A stretch of 64,000 nucleotides of DNA from Stutzerimonas kunmingensis. Lineage in GTDB: Bacteria > Pseudomonadota > Gammaproteobacteria > Pseudomonadales > Pseudomonadaceae. Each line of letters begins with the position of its first letter. Position 1 is the stretch's first letter. Positions 39,231-48,880 of the stretch are shown piece by piece. Under the pieces are notes generated by a model, which ran no database searches, was not told the DNA's origin, and worked only from the letters and a program-made list of their open reading frames with translations. The DNA lies in NCBI RefSeq assembly GCF_021432085.1, contig NZ_CP090366.1:3596001-3660000 (forward strand), given 5' to 3'. A program made the position numbers and the translations under genes.

Positions 39231-41489
39231 TCAGAAGTGGAAGTTGGTGCTCAGTAACGCAGTACGACCGGCCGCGACGTGGGCATAGTGGCTGCCGTAG
39301 ACCTGATCGAAATAGCGCTTGTCGGTCAGATTCTGCACGTTCAGCTGCAGGTCCAGATTCTTGCTCACGCGATAGGCGGCCATCGCATCGTAGCGCCAGT
39401 GTTCCGGTACCTCGATGTTGTTGGTCGTGTCGCCGAAGCGGGAGTCGACGTAGGTCGCACCGCCACCGATGGTCAGGTCCTGGGTGAGGTTGTAGGTGTT
39501 CCAGAAGCTGAAGCTGTGCTTCGGCGTGCTCGGCACCTCGTTACCGTCGTACAGCCCTTCCACGTACACCGGCGCCGCGCGGGTGCCCACGTTGGCGGCA
39601 CCGGACTTGACCAGTTCGGCGTCCAGGTAGGTATAGCTGGCGAACACCTGCCAGTTACGGGTGATCTGGCCGGTCGCGCCCAGTTCCAGGCCGTCGACCT
39701 GGGTTTCACCGATGCTTTCCTGGAAACCGCTGGCGTTGGTCACCCGCGCGTTGGTCTTCTCGGTGCGGAACAGCGCGGCGGTCAGGCCGAGACGCTCGTC
39801 GAAGAAGTCCCACTTGGTGCCGATCTCGTAGTTGCGGTTGCGCTCCGGATCGAGGACCTGGTTATTCACGTTGAGTGCATCGGAACCTTCGCCACCGGTC
39901 TCGCCGGACGGGTTGCTGGAGGTCGACCACGCCGCGTAGATGCTGCCATTGGGCAGCGGATTGAAGACCAGACCCAACTGGTAGTTCCAGAAGTGGCTCT
40001 TGTTCTCCGGCCGGGTGACGACACCGGCGGTGGAGACGGCCTTTTGCTCCGTTTCGTAGTCGTCGTAGCGCAGGCCCATGTTCAGCGACCACTGCTCGTT
40101 GAACTTCAGCGTATCGAAGACGTAGGCCGCCAGCGTTTCGGTGTCGGTATCGGTCGTCGCCGCGCTGCGCGCGATGCTGCCGGTCCAGGCATCCTTGGAG
40201 CTCGGGTTGGACAGGCTAGTGCAGTCGCCCGAAGCCAGGTGCGCCGACGAACAGGTGTTGCCGCTGGTGCCCGGAGTGACCACGTAGGGTCGGTTGTGCA
40301 CGCCGACATCGCTGATTTCCACGCCGGTCACCAGGGTGTGCTCGATGCTGCCGGTGTCGAATCGCGCCGTCAGATCGGTCTGGTTGACCCAGCTCTGGGT
40401 ACCGGAATTGCGGCTCTTGGCAGAGCGCGAAACCAGTCCATTGGGCACGTTGCCACGCGAGTCGTCCGGGTTGGTGACGATGTAGTCCAGGGTGGTGCGG
40501 GCGATACGCGTGGTGTTGGAGACGGTCAGGTTCTCGTTCAGGTCGTGCTCGAGCCGAATGGTGCCGGCATCCGTGGTGCTCTCGCGGAAGTCGCGGCTTT
40601 CAAGGCCGTAGAAGTTGTCGCGATCCACGCTCACTGGCTCGCGACCTGGATTGCCTGGCTTAGCCACGGTCAGCGGAATGCCGTAGTCCGGCATGTCGTC
40701 TGTTTCCAGGTGGTAGTAAGACAGCGTCGCCCGAGTCGGCGTATCGAAGCCGAAGGTGATGGTCGGTGCCACGCCCCAACGACTGACATCCACACCATCG
40801 CGGCCGGCAACGTTGGCCTCGTGCTTCATCAGGTTCAGACGGCCGGCGACGCTGTCACCGAGCACGCGGTTGACGTCCAGCGTATAGCGGCGCGTCTGGT
40901 CCGAACCGAGGGTGACGCTGGCATCGCCGAAGTCGCGTTGCTTGGCGGTCTTGCTGATCAGGTTGAGGCTGCCGCCCGTAGAGCCGGCACCGGTGTAGGC
41001 TGAGCCCGGCCCCTTGCTCACTTCGATGCTCTCGACGTTGAAGATCTCGCGGGTTTGCGAGCCAACGTCACGCAGGCCGTCGATGAAGGTGTCGCTCTCG
41101 GCGTTGAAGCCGCGGATGATCGGCCGGTCGCCCGCCGGATTTCCGCCCTCGCCCGCACCGAAGGTGATACCGGAAGTGGTGCGCAACGCATCGACCAACG
41201 TCAGCGAACCGGTGTCGCGAATCACCTGGTCGGTGATCACGGTGACCGACTTCGGTGTTTCGCGCAGCGGTGCCGTGTATTTCTTCGAGGCGGATGTATC
41301 GGCCTTGTAGGCCTGTTCCTGCTCACCGATTACCGTCACTTCATCGAGCGCAACCGGCGCTTCGCTGGGCGATGACGCTGCAGGCACGACCTGAGCCATG
41401 GAGGGAGCGGAGAAAGCGGTAAGGGCGACACCGATAGCCGAAGCCAACACGCGAGGTGGCTGGGCCAGTTCTAGAGACTGACGCGACAT
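39231..41489 (-). CDS. piuA: TonB-dependent siderophore receptor PiuA
   Basis: The 752-residue protein has a signal peptide (about 32 residues, ending SMAQ), a TonB-box region (VALDEVTVIGE), a plug (about 75-205, with RPIIRGFNAESDTFIDGLRD) and a barrel ending in Phe (LLSTNFHF). It resembles the catecholate receptor group of Fiu and P. aeruginosa PiuA, which also takes up siderophore-drug conjugates. The name rests on the neighbours: piuC is divergent and is followed by a Sel1 gene and speC, the PA4514-PA4519 order. Confidence 0.87.
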   Translation of the reverse strand: MSRQSLELAQPPRVLASAIGVALTAFSAPSMAQVVPAASSPSEAPVALDEVTVIGEQEQAYKADTSASKKYTAPLRETPKSVTVITDQVIRDTGSLTLVDALRTTSGITFGAGEGGNPAGDRPIIRGFNAESDTFIDGLRDVGSQTREIFNVESIEVSKGPGSAYTGAGSTGGSLNLISKTAKQRDFGDASVTLGSDQTRRYTLDVNRVLGDSVAGRLNLMKHEANVAGRDGVDVSRWGVAPTITFGFDTPTRATLSYYHLETDDMPDYGIPLTVAKPGNPGREPVSVDRDNFYGLESRDFRESTTDAGTIRLEHDLNENLTVSNTTRIARTTLDYIVTNPDDSRGNVPNGLVSRSAKSRNSGTQSWVNQTDLTARFDTGSIEHTLVTGVEISDVGVHNRPYVVTPGTSGNTCSSAHLASGDCTSLSNPSSKDAWTGSIARSAATTDTDTETLAAYVFDTLKFNEQWSLNMGLRYDDYETEQKAVSTAGVVTRPENKSHFWNYQLGLVFNPLPNGSIYAAWSTSSNPSGETGGEGSDALNVNNQVLDPERNRNYEIGTKWDFFDERLGLTAALFRTEKTNARVTNASGFQESIGETQVDGLELGATGQITRNWQVFASYTYLDAELVKSGAANVGTRAAPVYVEGLYDGNEVPSTPKHSFSFWNTYNLTQDLTIGGGATYVDSRFGDTTNNIEVPEHWRYDAMAAYRVSKNLDLQLNVQNLTDKRYFDQVYGSHYAHVAAGRTALLSTNFHF

Positions 41490-41520
41490 GTAATGCGGAT
41501 CCTTGGAAGTTGATGCAACT

Positions 41521-41539
41521 GCGAATTGCTATTATTAGC
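41521..41539. promoter_or_regulatory. Weak Fur-like site between piuA and piuC
   Basis: This AT-rich near-palindrome (GCGAATTGCTATTATTAGC) agrees with the 19-bp Fur consensus at 11 positions. It lies 32 bases upstream of the piuA start. It is a candidate only. Confidence 0.4.
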
Positions 41540-41545
41540 AGGTGG

Positions 41546-41572
41546 CATTCTGATACATTCTGTCGCATTCTG
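41546..41572. repeat. Triple CATTCTG direct repeat, 10-bp period
   Basis: CATTCTG occurs at 41546-41552, 41556-41562 and 41566-41572, exactly 10 bases apart, in the divergent piuA/piuC promoter region. Three iterated half-sites on one face of the helix suggest cooperative binding of an activator or repressor other than Fur. Confidence 0.6.
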
Positions 41573-41584
41573 AAACACCTAAAT

Positions 41585-41603
41585 GCAAACTAATATCATT
41601 CGC
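41585..41603. promoter_or_regulatory. Weak Fur-like site upstream of piuC
   Basis: GCAAACTAATATCATTCGC agrees with the Fur consensus at 11 of 19 positions, including ATCATT. It ends 25 bases before the piuC ATG. Confidence 0.4.
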
Positions 41604-41628
41604 CAATTCCACATCCTGTCGGTGATCC

Positions 41629-42309
41629 ATGCTCCTACGCATTGCCAATGTGTTTTCCCGTGAAGAAACCGACCGTATTCGCTCCGCGCTGGAACAGGCC
41701 GACTGGCAGGATGGTCGGGTCACGGCCGGCTATCAGTCGGCCAAGGCCAAATACAATCTGCAGCTGGCGGAGGACGACCCACTCGCCCGCGAGATTGCCG
41801 AAGCCATGCTGCAACGGCTCTGGCAGCATCCGCAGTTCATGTCTGCCGCGCTGCCGAGCAAGGTCTTTCCGCCCCTGTTCAACTGCTACACGGCCGGCGG
41901 CGAGTTTGGCTATCACATCGACAATGCGGTGCGTCAGGTACGCAACAGCGCCGAACGCGTGCGCACCGACCTGTCCGCCACGCTGTTCTTCAGCGATTCC
42001 GAGGAGTACGACGGCGGCGAGCTGGTGATACACGACACCTACGGCACGCAGCGGGTGAAGTTCGCTGCCGGCGACATGGTGCTCTACCCCAGCACCAGCC
42101 TGCACAAGGTCGAGCCGGTCACCCGCGGCGCACGGCTGGCTTCGTTCTTCTGGATTCAGAGCCTGGTTCGCGAGGATGCGCAGCGCACGCTGCTCTACGA
42201 GATGGACCAGGCCATCCAGCAGCTGACCGCCGATGTGCCGGAGCACCCATCCCTGGTGCAACTGACCGGCACCTATCACAACCTGCTGCGCCGCTGGGTC
42301 GAGGTCTGA
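41629..42309 (+). CDS. piuC: PKHD-type Fe(II)/2-oxoglutarate hydroxylase PiuC (YbiX)
   Basis: The product is 226 residues, the family length. The iron ligands are HxD in YHIDNAV (about 98-100) and the distal His in [10 protein letters not shown] (about 159). The 2-oxoglutarate-binding Arg is in [11 protein letters not shown]. PiuC/YbiX enzymes are iron-regulated and genetically linked to catecholate receptors; the substrate is unknown. It is divergent from piuA, and its stop overlaps the start of the Sel1-repeat gene by one base. Confidence 0.93.
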   Translation: MLLRIANVFSREETDRIRSALEQADWQDGRVTAGYQSAKAKYNLQLAEDDPLAREIAEAMLQRLWQHPQFMSAALPSKVFPPLFNCYTAGGEFGYHIDNAVRQVRNSAERVRTDLSATLFFSDSEEYDGGELVIHDTYGTQRVKFAAGDMVLYPSTSLHKVEPVTRGARLASFFWIQSLVREDAQRTLLYEMDQAIQQLTADVPEHPSLVQLTGTYHNLLRRWVEV

Positions 42310-43067
42310 TGCCTTATCTTCTGCGGCGCGAGGAGACGCTCGGCACCGAACAGCTCGGGCACCTCGCTGAACAACCCCAGCGTGCGGCACGGCTGGTACT
42401 GGCTGCTGCCGCAGCCGGAGAGCTGGAAGCGCAAGCCCTGCTCGGCCAGATCCTCCTGGATGGCCGTGGCATTGAGGCAGATCCTGCGCTCGCGCTGATC
42501 TGGTTCAGCATCGCTGCCGATCGCGGCCACGCCATGGCCTGCAACATGGCCGGACGCTGCCACGAACATGGCTGGGGCGCCCCTGCCAATCCTGCACGAG
42601 CGGCCGATTTCTACCGACGTGCAGCAGAAATGGGCCTGGACTGGGGCATGTACAACCTGGCCAACCTGCTCGCCACCGGCCGCGGCATTTCGCAGGATGA
42701 AGCTGCGGCCTATCGCCTATATCGCCAGGCCGCCGAACTCGGCCATGCCAAATCGATGAACCTCACCGGCCGCTGCCTGGAGGAAGGCCTCGGCGTATCG
42801 CTCGATGTGTCAGCGGCCCACTCTTGGTATCGACGTTCCGCCGAGGCCGGCGACTTTCGCGGCCAGTTCAGCCATGCCGCCGTGCTGCTCACCCAGCAGC
42901 AATGGGATGCGGCGCGGCATTGGCTGAGTCGCGCGCTGGAGCTTGGCCATCTCAAGTTCATCGAGACTGCGCTCGCCAGCCTGCAAGCTGCTGCGCTGCC
43001 GCAGATTGCCGATATCGTCGAGGCCTACGCGCGGCGACGCAACGAGCTACGCGCCGGGGTTCGGTGA
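42309..43067 (+). CDS. Sel1-like repeat (TPR-like) protein
   Basis: This 252-residue protein contains at least four Sel1 repeats (about residues 37-180), visible in the recurring pattern of A-x-(3)-G-x-(2)-L-x-(2)-G-x-G (ALLGQILLDGRGIEADPALA, NLANLLATGRGISQDEAAA). There is no signal peptide. Such proteins act as scaffolds. The TGATG overlap shows it is translated with piuC, and the same pairing is found in P. aeruginosa. Confidence 0.85.
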   Translation: MPYLLRREETLGTEQLGHLAEQPQRAARLVLAAAAAGELEAQALLGQILLDGRGIEADPALALIWFSIAADRGHAMACNMAGRCHEHGWGAPANPARAADFYRRAAEMGLDWGMYNLANLLATGRGISQDEAAAYRLYRQAAELGHAKSMNLTGRCLEEGLGVSLDVSAAHSWYRRSAEAGDFRGQFSHAAVLLTQQQWDAARHWLSRALELGHLKFIETALASLQAAALPQIADIVEAYARRRNELRAGVR

Positions 43068-43081
43068 ACGAAGCACAGAAA

Positions 43082-43110
43082 CGAAAACGCCCCGCAATGC
43101 GGGGCGTTCG
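43082..43110. terminator. Bidirectional terminator between Sel1 gene and speC
   Basis: ACGCCCCGC and GCGGGGCGT form a perfect 9-bp stem with an AAT loop (43087-43107), extended by CGAA/TTCG on the outside. It lies between two convergent genes. Confidence 0.85.
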
Positions 43111-43125
43111 TTCATCGTCTACGGC

Positions 43126-44289
43126 TTAGATGTAGTAAGCCTTCAGCGGCGGGAAGCCGTTGAATTCGACGGCGCTGTAGCTGGTGGTGTAGGCGCCGGT
43201 GGAGAGCCAGTACAGGCGGTCACCAATGGCCAGGTTCAGCGGCAGGCCGTACTTGTAGTTCTCGTACATGATGTCGGCGCTGTCGCAGGTCGGACCGGCG
43301 ATCACTACTTCCTCGACCTCACCCTTCTTCTCGGCGTAGATCGGAAACTTGATGGACTCGTCCATGGTTTCGATCAGGCCGCTGAACTTGCCCACATCGA
43401 CATACACCCAACGCTCGACTGCGGTACGCGACTTGCGTGCCACCAGCACCACTTCACTGACGAGGATGCCGGCGTTGGCGATCAGCGAGCGACCCGGCTC
43501 GAGGATGATTTCCGGCAACTCGTCGCCGAAGTCTTCCTTGAGGAAGCGGATGATTTCCTCGGCGTAGGTTTCAAGGCTGTTGGTGCGGGTGATGTAGTTG
43601 GCGGGGAAACCGCCACCCATGTTGATCATCTTCAGCTCGATGCCGTCTTCTTCCTTCAGACGCTCGAAGATCACCTTGACCTTGGCGATGGCGGCGTCCC
43701 ATACGGAAATGTCGCGCTGCTGCGAACCGACATGGAAGGAAATGCCGTAGGGCTCCAGCTTCAGCTGACGCGCGAGGATCAAGAGATCCATCGCCATGTC
43801 GGTCTGGCAGCCGAACTTGCGCGACAGCGGCCAGTCCGCAGTGGTGGAGCCTTCGGTGAGGATGCGTACATAGACTTTCGAACCCGGCGCGGCCTTGGCG
43901 ATGTTGCGCAGGTCGGCTTCCGAGTCGGTGGCGAACATGCGCACACCCTTGTCGTAGAAGTAGCGGATGTCCTTGGCTTTCTTGATGGTGTTGCCGTAGC
44001 TGATGCGCTCCGGGCCAACGCCGCGGGACATTACTTTGTCCAGCTCATAGATCGAGGCGATATCGAAGCTCGAACCCTTGTCGCGCAGCAGATCGATGAT
44101 CTCGACCGCCGGGTTGGCCTTGACGGCGTAGTACACGCTGGCGAATTCGAAACCGGCGCGCAGGTCGTCATAGGCCTTGCTGATGGTTTCGGTGTCGATC
44201 ACCACGAAGGGGGTTTCGTGCTGGTCGGCAAATGCCTTCATCTTCTGGAAGGTGGCGCGAGGGTAATAGTCTTCGATCTTGACCGTCAT
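43126..44289 (-). CDS. speC: Ornithine decarboxylase (group IV, PLP-dependent)
   Basis: The product is 387 residues, matching P. aeruginosa SpeC. PLP lysine is in YYAVKANPAVE (about 57), the Gly-rich phosphate site is in MGGGFPANY (about 220), and the catalytic Cys is in GPTCDSADIMYEN (about 325). The enzyme makes putrescine from ornithine. The 450-base gap upstream gives it a long leader or a promoter far from the coding start. Confidence 0.95.
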   Translation of the reverse strand: MTVKIEDYYPRATFQKMKAFADQHETPFVVIDTETISKAYDDLRAGFEFASVYYAVKANPAVEIIDLLRDKGSSFDIASIYELDKVMSRGVGPERISYGNTIKKAKDIRYFYDKGVRMFATDSEADLRNIAKAAPGSKVYVRILTEGSTTADWPLSRKFGCQTDMAMDLLILARQLKLEPYGISFHVGSQQRDISVWDAAIAKVKVIFERLKEEDGIELKMINMGGGFPANYITRTNSLETYAEEIIRFLKEDFGDELPEIILEPGRSLIANAGILVSEVVLVARKSRTAVERWVYVDVGKFSGLIETMDESIKFPIYAEKKGEVEEVVIAGPTCDSADIMYENYKYGLPLNLAIGDRLYWLSTGAYTTSYSAVEFNGFPPLKAYYI

Positions 44290-44521
44290 GCGTGGGACTC
44301 CAAAAAACGGGAAACAAAAGTCGGATGAGGGATGGAGGGCATCAGCCCTGACAAGAACGCCTGATCAGTTTCCCCACTTTGGTTCGCCTACTTCCCAAGG
44401 CATGTCGCCGAGTATCACGGAGGATCTCTCGTCGTCAGTACTTGAGCCGGATGGATCGTTGCCAGCATGGACGTTCGGGCGCGAACCATAAGACCAAGCG
44501 CCACAGGGGTCAAGAGTCGAT

Positions 44522-44546
44522 TTCCACCTGTTTACCACAGATGGAA
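44522..44546. promoter_or_regulatory. 25-bp near-perfect palindrome upstream of FecA-like receptor
   Basis: TTCCACCTGT and ACAGATGGAA are inverted repeats (9 of 10 bases pair) around TTACC. The size suits a dimeric regulator. I do not recognise the protein that would bind it. Confidence 0.45.
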
Positions 44547-44581
44547 GGCATCGATGTTTCAGCGGGGCTGCGCGCTCCCTT

Positions 44582-44619
44582 CGGGAATTATTCCCGGCCT
44601 TTTTCGGGAAAAATTCCCG
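44582..44619. promoter_or_regulatory. Pair of CGGGAA-N3-TTCCCG palindromes
   Basis: CGGGAATTATTCCCG (44582-44596) and CGGGAAAAATTCCCG (44605-44619) are two copies of the same 15-bp palindrome with centres 23 bp apart, close to two helical turns. This is the layout of tandem operators. They are not Fur-like. The receptor gene starts 123 bases downstream. Confidence 0.6.
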
Positions 44620-44742
44620 CGGGCATTCACCAACGAAGCCCAACAAAAGTATTAAGTCAACGGAGCCATCGGTCAGTTCCCGGCCCTAGCCGGCTGATCG
44701 ACCATGGGTCGCGAAAAGCTGCCCACCAAGGACATAACAATT

Positions 44743-46869
44743 ATGAGCTCCCGCCCTTACCCGACGCTTCTTCAGCTCTCTCTGATGATGTGCATGCCTG
44801 CCATTGCACTGGCCCAACAGGACCCTGTCCCCCTGGAACTGCCCAGCCTGGACGTGCGCAGCATGGTTCCGGAAAGCATTCAGGGAACACCCGGCGCGGC
44901 CAACCTGCTGTCAAGGGAAACCGTCGACACCTACAAGCCCTATACCCTGCATGACGCCTTCGACTTCGTCCCCGGCGTGCGCACCATCGATGACGATGTG
45001 CTCGGCCTGCGCTCGGGCATCGGCGTGCGCGGCGCGCCACCGCGGCGCTCACGCAAGGTGCTGCTGCTGGAGGACGGCACCCCCATCAACAACAGCGCCT
45101 ATCTCGATTCCGGCGCCCACTACACACCGCCGCTGCAACGCCTGGAACAGGTCGAGGTGCTCAAGGGCGCCGGGCAGATCATTCATGGTCCGCTGAACAA
45201 TCACGGCATCATCAACTTCCGCAACCTGCGGCCAACTGCCGAGCCACAGACCCGTGTTGAACTGGCCGCCGGCAACCAGAGTACGCGCCAGAGCCACATC
45301 AGTCACCGCCGCACGGAAGGCCCGCTGGGCATGGTCTTCAGCTACACCGGCAAAGAGGCCGACGGCACCTTCGACGTGGAAGAACACGAATTCGACGACT
45401 TTTACGGCGGCTTCGAGCTGCAGCTCAACGACAGCCACCAGCTCGCCGCCTCGGCCACCTATTTTCGCGAACGCAGCCAGGGCTACGATGAAAGCAACCT
45501 CTCGCTGCAGCAGTACCGCGAAGACCCACGCGGCAAGAAACGCCTGGACGAAGGCCGCGAGTACAACAACATCTCGGTGGACTACTACAAGCTTGACCTG
45601 ACCCACAACTACCAGATCAGCGACGACGTTCGCCTGTCTTCGAAAGTCTTCGCCACCGAACTGGATCGCCCGCGCTTCCAGACCCGCGGCACCGCACCGG
45701 ACGAAGGCGGCGTGATGGAAGGTCGTGATCGCCGTTACCACACCCTTGGCCTGGACAGCCGGCTGGATATCGGCGGCATTTCCGCCCTTGGCCTTGATCA
45801 TCGCATCCAGACCGGCATTCGCTACGAGAAGCACCGCTTCGCCGACCGCCGTCCGGTAGGCCGTCCTGGCGAAGCACTCAAGGAAGGCAATCGTGGCGAG
45901 GTCTATGCCCGTGCCGGCGAAAACGGCTACACCCGCGATGGCCGCCTGATGACCTACGATGCCGAAGCCATTTCCGCCTTCGCACAGAACACCATCAGCC
46001 GCGGCGACTGGGCCATCACCCCCGGCCTGCGCTTCGAGACGTTCAACCAGTACAACAAGACCAATTTCCGCCCTGGTGACGATGACGAAGGCGTGACCAA
46101 GAAGGACAGCAACAGCCTGCTGCTGCCCGGCATCAGCCTGCTTTACAGCGGCTTCGACAACAGCGAGGTCTACGCCGGCATCCACCGCGGCTATGCCCCG
46201 GCCTCGGCTCGCAGTGATGAATTCCCGCTGACTCCGGAAACCGGCATCAACAGCCAGATCGGCCTGCGCAGCAGCGCCCTCAAGGGTGTCAGCCTCGACA
46301 TGGCGCTGTTCTACAACCGCATCGAAGACACCCTGATCCGCAAAGAGGTCGATGAATTCGGTGATGCGCGCTTCGTCAATGCCGCCGACTCACGGGTCTA
46401 CGGTCTGGATCTTGGCGCGCGAATCGACTCCTGGGCCTGGTACGACTCACCGCTCAATGCCTTTGCCGAAGTCGCGATGAACTACACCAATGCGAAATTC
46501 AGCAACGGCCCACTCAAGGGCAACGATGTCCCGGAAGTGCCGCGCTACAACGGCAGCCTGACCCTGGGCCTGGAGCACACCGCCGGTTGGCATCTGAGCA
46601 CCACCCTCAGCCACTTTGGCGCTTTTTATACCGATATCGAAAACACCCGACCGATCACCGCCAGCGGCGACGAGGACGATGCCGGGCGCGTGCCCAGCCA
46701 CACCCTGCTCTCGGCACGCGCCAGCTACAAGCTGCCGACACGCCTGGACACCACCCTCTGGATCCAGGGCCGCAACCTGACCGACAAGCTGTACATCGCC
46801 GATATCCAGGAAGGCATCCGTCCCGGCGCGCCGCGCTCGATTCTGGCGGGCGTGACCTTCAACTTCTGA
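44743..46869 (+). CDS. TonB-dependent receptor, FecA-like
   Basis: The 708-residue protein has a signal peptide (about 22 residues, ending ALAQ), a plug (about 40-165, with GVRGAPPRRSRKVLLLEDGTP and GAGQIIHGPLNNHGIINF) and a barrel ending in Phe. The plug is of the ferric dicitrate receptor type, but there is no N-terminal signalling domain and no fecIR-type sigma/anti-sigma pair nearby. The ATG at 44743 has AAGGAC upstream and gives a clean signal peptide; an earlier in-frame ATG does not. Confidence 0.86.
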   Translation: MSSRPYPTLLQLSLMMCMPAIALAQQDPVPLELPSLDVRSMVPESIQGTPGAANLLSRETVDTYKPYTLHDAFDFVPGVRTIDDDVLGLRSGIGVRGAPPRRSRKVLLLEDGTPINNSAYLDSGAHYTPPLQRLEQVEVLKGAGQIIHGPLNNHGIINFRNLRPTAEPQTRVELAAGNQSTRQSHISHRRTEGPLGMVFSYTGKEADGTFDVEEHEFDDFYGGFELQLNDSHQLAASATYFRERSQGYDESNLSLQQYREDPRGKKRLDEGREYNNISVDYYKLDLTHNYQISDDVRLSSKVFATELDRPRFQTRGTAPDEGGVMEGRDRRYHTLGLDSRLDIGGISALGLDHRIQTGIRYEKHRFADRRPVGRPGEALKEGNRGEVYARAGENGYTRDGRLMTYDAEAISAFAQNTISRGDWAITPGLRFETFNQYNKTNFRPGDDDEGVTKKDSNSLLLPGISLLYSGFDNSEVYAGIHRGYAPASARSDEFPLTPETGINSQIGLRSSALKGVSLDMALFYNRIEDTLIRKEVDEFGDARFVNAADSRVYGLDLGARIDSWAWYDSPLNAFAEVAMNYTNAKFSNGPLKGNDVPEVPRYNGSLTLGLEHTAGWHLSTTLSHFGAFYTDIENTRPITASGDEDDAGRVPSHTLLSARASYKLPTRLDTTLWIQGRNLTDKLYIADIQEGIRPGAPRSILAGVTFNF

Positions 46870-46895
46870 CGGCTCATCGGAAAGCGCCTGTCAGA

Positions 46896-46933
46896 TCACC
46901 ACATGGCTTGCCGACAAGCACGCCATGTGGTGA
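46896..46933 (+). terminator. Probable terminator after FecA-like receptor
   Basis: TCACCACATGGC (46896-46907) and GCCATGTGGTGA (46922-46933) form a perfect 12-bp stem with a 14-base loop. A CCTTTTG stretch follows 11 bases later. Confidence 0.6.
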
Positions 46934-46949
46934 GAAACAGGGGCCTTTT

Positions 46950-47029
46950 GTAGGAGCGAATTTATTCGCGAGCCTTTAGCGAAAACTCCGTGCCGCAAAG
47001 CAACACTCGCGAACGAGTTCGCTCCTACA
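46950..47029. repeat. Pseudomonas REP-type inverted pair
   Basis: GTAGGAGCGAATTTATTCGCGAG at the left end is answered by CTCGCGAACGAGTTCGCTCCTAC at the right end, forming an inverted pair about 80 bases long. The GTAGGAGCGA..TTCGCGA core is the well-known Pseudomonas repetitive extragenic palindrome. No RAYT transposase gene is nearby. Confidence 0.85.
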
Positions 47030-47126
47030 GGTAGATGAGGCAGCGTTTTCACCTTCTCTTGTACCCCGCTCATGCGATTGCCCTGAGCTTCCCCCTACAG
47101 TTCGCGACCTGCAAATACGACTCGCG

Positions 47127-47132
47127 TATAAT
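47127..47132 (+). promoter_or_regulatory. Candidate -10 element for prfC
   Basis: A perfect TATAAT lies 42 bases upstream of the prfC start. No convincing -35 is seen at standard spacing. Confidence 0.4.
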
Positions 47133-47173
47133 CGACGACTTTTCCGTTTTGCCAAAAGCAGGTTTTGCCGTTC

Positions 47174-48757
47174 ATGACCACCCAGGCCGCTGAAGTCGCG
47201 AAGCGCCGTACGTTCGCGATCATCTCCCACCCCGATGCGGGCAAGACCACCATTACCGAACGCCTGCTGCTGATGGGCAAGGCCATCGAGGTTGCCGGCA
47301 CGGTGAAGTCGCGTAAATCCGACCGCCACGCCACGTCCGACTGGATGGAAATGGAAAAGCAGCGCGGTATCTCCATCACCACCTCGGTGATGCAGTTCCC
47401 CTACCGCGAACACATGATCAACCTGCTCGACACCCCAGGCCACGAAGACTTCTCCGAAGACACCTACCGCACCCTGACTGCGGTGGACAGCGCCTTGATG
47501 GTGCTCGACGGCGGCAAGGGCGTAGAGCCGCGCACCATCGCGCTGATGGACGTCTGCCGCCTGCGCGACACGCCCATCGTCAGTTTCATCAACAAGCTGG
47601 ACCGCGACATTCGCGACCCGATCGAACTGCTCGACGAGATCGAAGCGGTGCTGAAGATCAAGGCCGCGCCCATCACCTGGCCCATCGGCTGCTACCGTGA
47701 CTTCAAGGGCGTGTATCACCTCGCGGACGACTACATCATCGTCTACACCCCTGGCCACGGCCATGAGCGGACCGAGGTGAAAATCATCGAGAAGCTCGAC
47801 TCCGACGAAGCGCGCAAACACATCGGCGACGAGTACGAGCGTTTCATCGAACAACTGGAACTGGTGCAGGGCGCCTGCCACGAATTCAACAGTGAGGAAT
47901 TCCTCGCCGGACAGCTGACGCCGGTGTTCTTCGGCACTGCGCTGGGCAACTTCGGCGTCGATCATGTGCTGGACGCCATCGTCGACTGGGCACCCAAGCC
48001 GCTGGCGCGCGCTGCCAACGAGCGGGTGGTCGAGCCGGTCGAAGAAAAATTCAGCGGCTTCGTGTTCAAGATCCAGGCAAACATGGACCCCAAGCACCGC
48101 GACCGCATCGCCTTCATGCGCATCTGCTCGGGCCATTACGAAAAGGGCATGAAGATGCGCCATGCGCGTCTGGGCAAGGATGTGCGCATCGCCGATGCCC
48201 TGACCTTTTTCTCCAGCGAACGCGAAATGCTCGAAGAAGCCTGGGCCGGCGACATCATCGGCCTGCACAACCACGGCACCATCCAGATCGGCGACACCTT
48301 CACCGAAGGCGAGAACCTGAGCTTTACCGGCATCCCGCACTTCGCGCCGGAACTGTTCCGCCGCGTGCGCCTGAAAGACCCGCTGAAATCCAAGCAACTG
48401 CGTCAGGGCCTGCAGGAGCTGGCAGAGGAAGGCGCGACCCAGGTGTTCTTCCCCGAGCGCAACAACGACATCATCCTCGGTGCGGTCGGTGTGCTGCAGT
48501 TCGACGTCGTCGCCAGCCGGCTGAAGGAGGAATACAAGGTCGAATGCGCCTACGAGGCGATCAACGTTTGGTCGGCCCGCTGGATCGAGTGCGATGACAA
48601 GAAGAAGCTCGAAGACTTCAAGAACAAGGCCTACGAGAACCTCGCCATTGACGGCGGCGGCCACCTCACCTACCTAGCGCCGACGCGGGTGAATCTGAGC
48701 CTGATGGAAGAGCGCTGGCCGGATGTGAAGTTCAGGGCGACACGCGAGCATCACTGA
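47174..48757 (+). CDS. prfC: Peptide chain release factor 3
   Basis: The product is 527 residues, the length known in Pseudomonas. It is a translational GTPase with G1 SHPDAGKTT (about 20-28), G3 DTPGHEDF (about 88-95) and G4 NKLDRD (about 142-147). RF3 removes RF1 and RF2 from the ribosome after termination. An in-frame ATG three codons earlier is possible. It is a single-gene unit following the REP pair. Confidence 0.97.
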   Translation: MTTQAAEVAKRRTFAIISHPDAGKTTITERLLLMGKAIEVAGTVKSRKSDRHATSDWMEMEKQRGISITTSVMQFPYREHMINLLDTPGHEDFSEDTYRTLTAVDSALMVLDGGKGVEPRTIALMDVCRLRDTPIVSFINKLDRDIRDPIELLDEIEAVLKIKAAPITWPIGCYRDFKGVYHLADDYIIVYTPGHGHERTEVKIIEKLDSDEARKHIGDEYERFIEQLELVQGACHEFNSEEFLAGQLTPVFFGTALGNFGVDHVLDAIVDWAPKPLARAANERVVEPVEEKFSGFVFKIQANMDPKHRDRIAFMRICSGHYEKGMKMRHARLGKDVRIADALTFFSSEREMLEEAWAGDIIGLHNHGTIQIGDTFTEGENLSFTGIPHFAPELFRRVRLKDPLKSKQLRQGLQELAEEGATQVFFPERNNDIILGAVGVLQFDVVASRLKEEYKVECAYEAINVWSARWIECDDKKKLEDFKNKAYENLAIDGGGHLTYLAPTRVNLSLMEERWPDVKFRATREHH

Positions 48758-48880
48758 CCCAAGAATGCGCCTGCTGCGGGGTACAGCAGGCGTAGTTGAT
48801 TCTGCGCATTACTGCCGCTGCGCTCATTTAGATGCGCTCTCGCATGGAAGCGAGAGGCTGCCTTTTCACAAGGACTGTGA

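Larger units (their letters stand above)
44290..44742. other. Divergent intergenic region between speC and FecA-like receptor
   Basis: This 453-base gap holds no gene I can support. It contains three palindromic elements (44522-44546, 44582-44596, 44605-44619), all within 225 bases of the receptor start, and the promoters of both genes. An open frame of 93 codons on the minus strand has no family features. Confidence 0.6.

Noticed and set aside
44365-44646. 93-codon minus-strand open frame upstream of speC
   Set aside because: No family resemblance, no Shine-Dalgarno, and it covers the palindromic regulatory elements.
44743-46869. Full FecA signalling system
   Set aside because: The receptor has no N-terminal signalling domain, and no sigma or anti-sigma gene is next to it.
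46976-48664. 562-codon minus-strand open frame opposite prfC
   Set aside because: It mirrors the prfC coding sequence, has no family features, and is an artefact of high GC third positions.
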